A stretch of 64,000 nt of DNA from Acanthosoma haemorrhoidale (taxonomy: Eukaryota > Arthropoda > Insecta > Hemiptera > Acanthosomatidae): NCBI GenBank assembly GCA_930367205.1, contig OV884009.1, positions 93,951,189 through 94,015,188 on the forward strand, in the 5' to 3' direction. The notes beneath the pieces were generated by a model. That model had not been told where the DNA came from, made no database searches, and saw only the letters and a program-made list of their open reading frames with translations. Both the position numbers and the translations under genes were made by a program. Below, in pieces: positions 55,101-61,100 of the stretch. Every line of letters starts with the position of its first letter. Positions within the stretch are counted from its first letter, which is position 1.

Positions 55101-58100
55101 ACATAATATGTTGGACATCTAGTGGTAATTGTTCATAAAAATATTTGTATAAAACAGGTGTGATTGTGATGAAAAATTTCCATGTACAGTATGAATTAAT
55201 AAGGTATGTTAATGGAGCTGCTTTTTAATATGTATTTTAGTAAAAATAATTTAATAAAACTTAGGAAATTAATCAAGAAGAAGTAATTAGCAAGTTAATC
55301 AAAACCGGTAATTGCAAGAAACTACACACTTAACTAAGTTTTTTAATGATTGAACTAGTCATACAGTTTGTAATGAAAAAAAAATATATTAACAAAATTT
55401 ATCAAAGGAGGAGCAGTATTTTTTCAGGAACTTTAGAAATAACTTTATAAAAAACCCAAACACCCTTGAATTAAATTTAAAGCCTTTATTTTAAAGCCTA
55501 TATATTTACATACATACAATTTAAATAATGTAATAATAATTAATTTGAGCTATTCATTTTACAACTTAAATTGGTTAGTACTGGTCTAATTAAATTTTAT
55601 AGAGAATATTATTATAATTAGGAAAGAAAAGAAGAAAACCCAGACTTTTGTTATTCTAAGCACTCATTAGTTTATTAGTGTAAATATAAAATGTGGCACA
55701 GCTCAGAAGATATCAACTAAAACTGTATCAAGAAAAAAAATGGATTGCGGATACCCCCAACAAACATGACAGCAAAGTGCTTCAAATTATGTGACTGAGA
55801 ATAGGCCACACTCACGTTATATTAACTTAACTTCTACTTGCTATGAACAGAGCCACTTTGTGAGGAGTCTGGCAAACTATTAACCATACAGCTCATTATG
55901 TCAGAATGTACAATGTTATAAAAATCTAGCCAGGAAAACCTTCCTTTATTAGAGAGGGGGATTTCTATACTGAAGAGTAAAAATTACCTTAAAAAAACAA
56001 CTCATCACCTAATTAAAAAAAATAGTTACACTGCAAGAACTATAATTGTGCATTATCAATAATAATAGTAGAAATATATACAAAAAAATGAAAACAAACC
56101 CTAATACAACTCCCAATAAGATGTCAACTTAAATATTTTTAAGTTTTGCATTGATAACTAAGACTGAATTATAAATGCAACTGTTCCCTCACCAGATTAT
56201 AGTTTATTTTTCTAATAGATCCTTCACCTTATACACTATGGCCTGCAAATTAGGGGCCAAATATTTGTTCACTCATGTACATCTATAATAGCAGTAAGAC
56301 ATTGCTGTTATTGAAAAAAATACTCTTGAAGTACCAGAGTAACATGTTAAGCTTATGATTACAATTACAAGACCTTTGCTATTATTGAATCTCTATATAT
56401 TGTTTAGTTCTTGTGTGTGGTACAACATAATTCCTTAAAATAACAAAAAACAAATTTAAATTTAATTGTAACAGATTGAGTACTCTCCACAATTTCTTAA
56501 TTCACTCTAATCACCTCTGATTGGTTTTAGTATTGAAGAAAAACGTATAGTTTTGAAATAAATTTGAGTTTTAAATAATGTTAATTTGAGTTATGTTCAA
56601 AAAAATATGTTTCATCGCATTTATCACTTTCCAAATTTCGACATACTACATTCGTTTTTATTGGGTCCAGATACAGGATATAAAAAATTAAATGTTATAA
56701 ATAAGGTACAAATTTATATTAACAAAAGTAACAATGAGAAATGAATATGAGCCCCTATAAAAGCCTACTCACTCATACTTATTATAACTACAATTCATAC
56801 ATTAAATTATCCATTGAAAGCTGCCTAATTGAAAATTTCTTTGATTCAAATAGTAATTAATTAGATATACATACTTTAAATATATAATAGGAAACATTGT
56901 GTCTTAATATTTATTTAGTCACATTTGCCATTGTTTAATTATTAATACAATAATGTGAGGTGATGGGACAAATGGTATTTGAAAGAATAATTAATTAAAG
57001 AAATGCTTTCACCTATCCAGATAAAAGAATTTCCAGTACATCTATTTATGATTTAATCATTAATTTAAATAATAGTACTTACTATGTAAATTTGATGAAA
57101 AACTATATCACTATCCTTAGAAAAATAGATTTTCTTTCAGCTAATTTGTTATAAATATAATAATTTAATAAAGCCTATGTCCTCTTCATTATTTTTTCAT
57201 ATTATCAATATCATGATTAAATAAAAAGCTTTCGAGTTTATTATATAATGAACAAATTACTGATTTGATGTATATAAACATAACCACGTTCCCTCATAAC
57301 ACCCTCTTCATATCCACTGAATAGTGAAAACACATTGTAGGGCTCTTATAGATATGACTTTAAAAAAAAATAATCCATGGCGTAACTACTCATAAAGAGG
57401 TAGGGGCTGACTGAAGGTTGTCGTTATAGTTGATGAGCAGCACTGAGATGCTAGTGTGATCAGCACTACGTTGTTACCTCTCAACCATAAATTTGGTTTC
57501 TTTAATTGGATTCGGTAATTTTTATTCAAGCTACTCATTTATTCTCGAGGAACTGAGTTAACCTTGACTAGATGCAGATTTCCCCAAAGAAAAACTGCAA
57601 GGGTGAACCAGGGATCGAACCTGGGTCTACACAGTTAGAAAACAGCATGATAATCACTTAACTGCTTTTTCAGTTAATTATATGTTAATAAAAACATATT
57701 AACTGCTTAATCAGTTAATATATATAATGTTCTCCATAATGTTCTTGACATATATGGAAAATCTAATTTTTTTTTATTGTAGACTTAATAACCATCTATT
57801 TAATTGGTTGATTATAAATCCCCTTTATGATTCTGTGTTCAACATGTTAACTATAATTCAACCAACTCCACTTAAACAATATAATACAAACAGTAGTTGA
57901 TGGGCAAAGAGTTTTATGACTTAAAGATTAAAAACAACTAAAGACTTTACAACTCACAATTTTTCAACAAATTAGACTTTTACATACTCTAATTTTATAT
58001 TGTAAATATGTTACAATTCTGATACGGTTTAAATAATTATTTTACAAAAATTTAATTCAAATGTAAACATTACTTAAAAAAATTAATTAATCAATATGTT

Positions 58101-61100
58101 TCCGCATGGTAATGCTTCATACATTTGTTGATAATAATGCATTAGAGTTGATTTCAGAAACTTCTACATTTAGTAATTGCTAAAAACAAAATATTATTTT
58201 GTAATTACATTAAAAGTGCATATTTATTTATTGTTGAGAAACGGATTTTTTTCTATTGCCATTATGTTGTGTTTGTATTTATTCTGATGATATTATTTTG
58301 GAAATAAAACTATTTATAAATCAATTTATCTTAAAATTATTTAGATAATGGTGCCTATAACTCTTTAAATAGTCTAAATTAAGTTTAATTAACTATAGAT
58401 ATAAAAAAGAATTATTTACGATTGTTAACTATCATTATTTACTAAATGTAGATTTTCAAAAAATTCTAGATGTACTGGTAGTTCTTAAAATTTTCTCAAT
58501 ATCCATTTATTTAGAAAGGGTATTTCTTTTAGAAATAACTTTACTACTATAATAGAATACATTTACATATTAAATTTAATTTGGTGATAGATATGATTAT
58601 AAATATTTATGAAATAATTATAGCAATAAATAATACTTATAAATATGTGTTTTATTATAATTGCTTACTGAAATAGAATTTATTTCTAAATATCCTAAAA
58701 CAATCTCAATATGGTTACAAAAAAACCAAAGTGATATTAGTAACACTTTTAGTTAATGAAGTACCCAGATAATTTGCATTTAACAGTCATGAACTCTAAG
58801 TTAAGAAAATAATAAATTGAGCATTATAACTCTACAAATTCACATCATCTTAGTAAACAAATTTAGATCTCTAAATGCGAGATCATATAACTAAAACTGG
58901 AAAACCAAGCTTTAAAGGTCTGCATATGATCGTAAGAAACTATAAGTAAATAATAAAATAACAGTCTCTGAGATCTAAGTAATAATTGATTTTGTAATGA
59001 ATAAATTAACTAATTATATTTACACTTCCTACTTTTCTATTAATATTGCATTATCTAATAGTGATTATAACAAATAATAATCAACTTGTAGTATGAAATA
59101 TCAATTAATTTAAATATAAAATAAACATCACCTTTATAATATAGCAGCAAATTATAGGATTATGCAGAAACTTCCATTGTTATAAATCATAAAAAAATTA
59201 TATTTTTCTTTTGTCAAACATGATAAACTTATTGTAGGCATAATGATTATTTAAAAGTTTGACTTATCGCTGGTACTAGTTTTTGTGTTCATAAGGACTG
59301 AATTTGTGATTGTCATTCATTTTTTGTGCAATTGATTTCAAACAAAATTTTTTTAACAACTCCTTAACAAACTTTGTTTAAATCTTGAGCTTCTTAGCTT
59401 GGATTTCAGAGTCATCAGCTTGTTTTAGTCATCATTCTTTATCCTTTACCAAAGTTTTCATTTACAGTTAATCTTAAAAGATAAGATTATTTTACAAACT
59501 GAAAAATAGGCAGGAATAGTCAATGATGAGATAGAGGGTAGGTTACAGTTTACTTAGTATATCAGTGAGTTAAACTTTCATCTTGAGGTGCAGATTTTTA
59601 TTTTGTAGCTTACCCACAAAGTAAATACAGCATTGTGTAAAAACGGGTTGTGCAAATAACTTGTTTTGCCGAAAGTTTGAGCATGTAGGAGTATTAAAAC
59701 CAAATAAACATAAAAAAAAAATGCTGGTTGTATATAGAAATTATTTCTTTTTAATCTCCATATAAATTAATAAATAAACTCTTCCAGTCAGCACCAGGCT
59801 AACTGATCTTAAAATTTCTCTACAATGTATACCAAAGGGACATATGAAAATTCCTGCTGTTGAAAATTGGCCAATTATTTGGAAAAACCTTTCTACTATA
59901 TTATATATATTTCTACTATTCCTATCAAATATAATTTCATGATGAGCAAAGTAGTAAGGTGAAATATATAATAAATACTTGAATGAATTTAAGTTTTTTC
60001 AAGATTAAAAGCTACATCCCAAAGAACAATGACCATATTGTATATAATGTATATAACAAAATACACCTTGTTGATTTGTTGTTAGTACAATATGTATTTA
60101 TATTTTTATATTATAACATTAAAACATTACAGGGTGCAGTTTATTTAATAATTAAAGCTGCAAGGAATTTTTTAACTTATTAATACTTATATATAAATAT
60201 ACATGTTTATAATTCTGTATCTAATTTTATATTTTTGTTTTGAACTGAGTAGGATAGTTATGTTATTTTTGTTCTCAGCTTCATAAGGTATGTAAATGGT
60301 TTTTGGGGGGTGTAAATTTCAGCTTGAAATAATACAATTATGGCTGAAACCTGAAATTTTACATAATGCAATCAATTTACTTTAATGAAAGTCAACTCAA
60401 CAGTATCTGACACCCTTAAGTCACTTTACATAATCTATGTATTTTATATTTTCAAGTTAAACTAAATAGTATATTGGTTAGAATTGAAATGTTGGAAAGG
60501 CTTAATGATCTATCTTTTCTTTGTTTATTGGTAAGAGAAACAGAAAAAATATATGATAATATATAAGTAATCGTCTCCCAGCTGTAGACGATCAAGAAAA
60601 AAGAATGAATAAGGAGGTAGATGATGTAACGTGATGGTTTGTTTTATAACTGGCTTTATTCTCCTCCTGATTCTCTATACACACGTTACATGTTTGTTTA
60701 CCTTAGGCTATGTGGTATTAGGCTTAACATTGCCGTAACTTATAAATACTGCAATAATATAATAAGGGAGAGGATATGGAATGATTGGGGAATTGTCCAA
60801 ACTCACTTTGACACTGAATGGTTCATTTATACAGAAAAATTTAATGGACTAGAAAATTGTTTTATATTTGAAAACTTCCACAAAAATTAGTTAAGGGGAG
60901 GGTATTGGAGATACCTAAAAAGTGCAAAAAAATGTTCAACTAATTTTTAGAAATAATTGTGTGAAGTAGAATTTTCAAATTTTGTGCTGATGCAACAAAA
61001 GAAGCTATGATATACTTTCCAGAAGTAAAAAAATCCCAGTACTAATGTCCAGAAAGAGTGTGGTAAGATTTTGGACGTTAGTTGTATATTATATATTGCA

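Noticed and set aside
57608..57624. Functional tRNA gene
   Set aside because: The T-arm is perfect but acceptor and anticodon arms do not pair; a SINE head explains it.
60639..60890. 83-codon frame in intron 17
   Set aside because: No family resemblance, and exons 17 and 18 join in phase without it.
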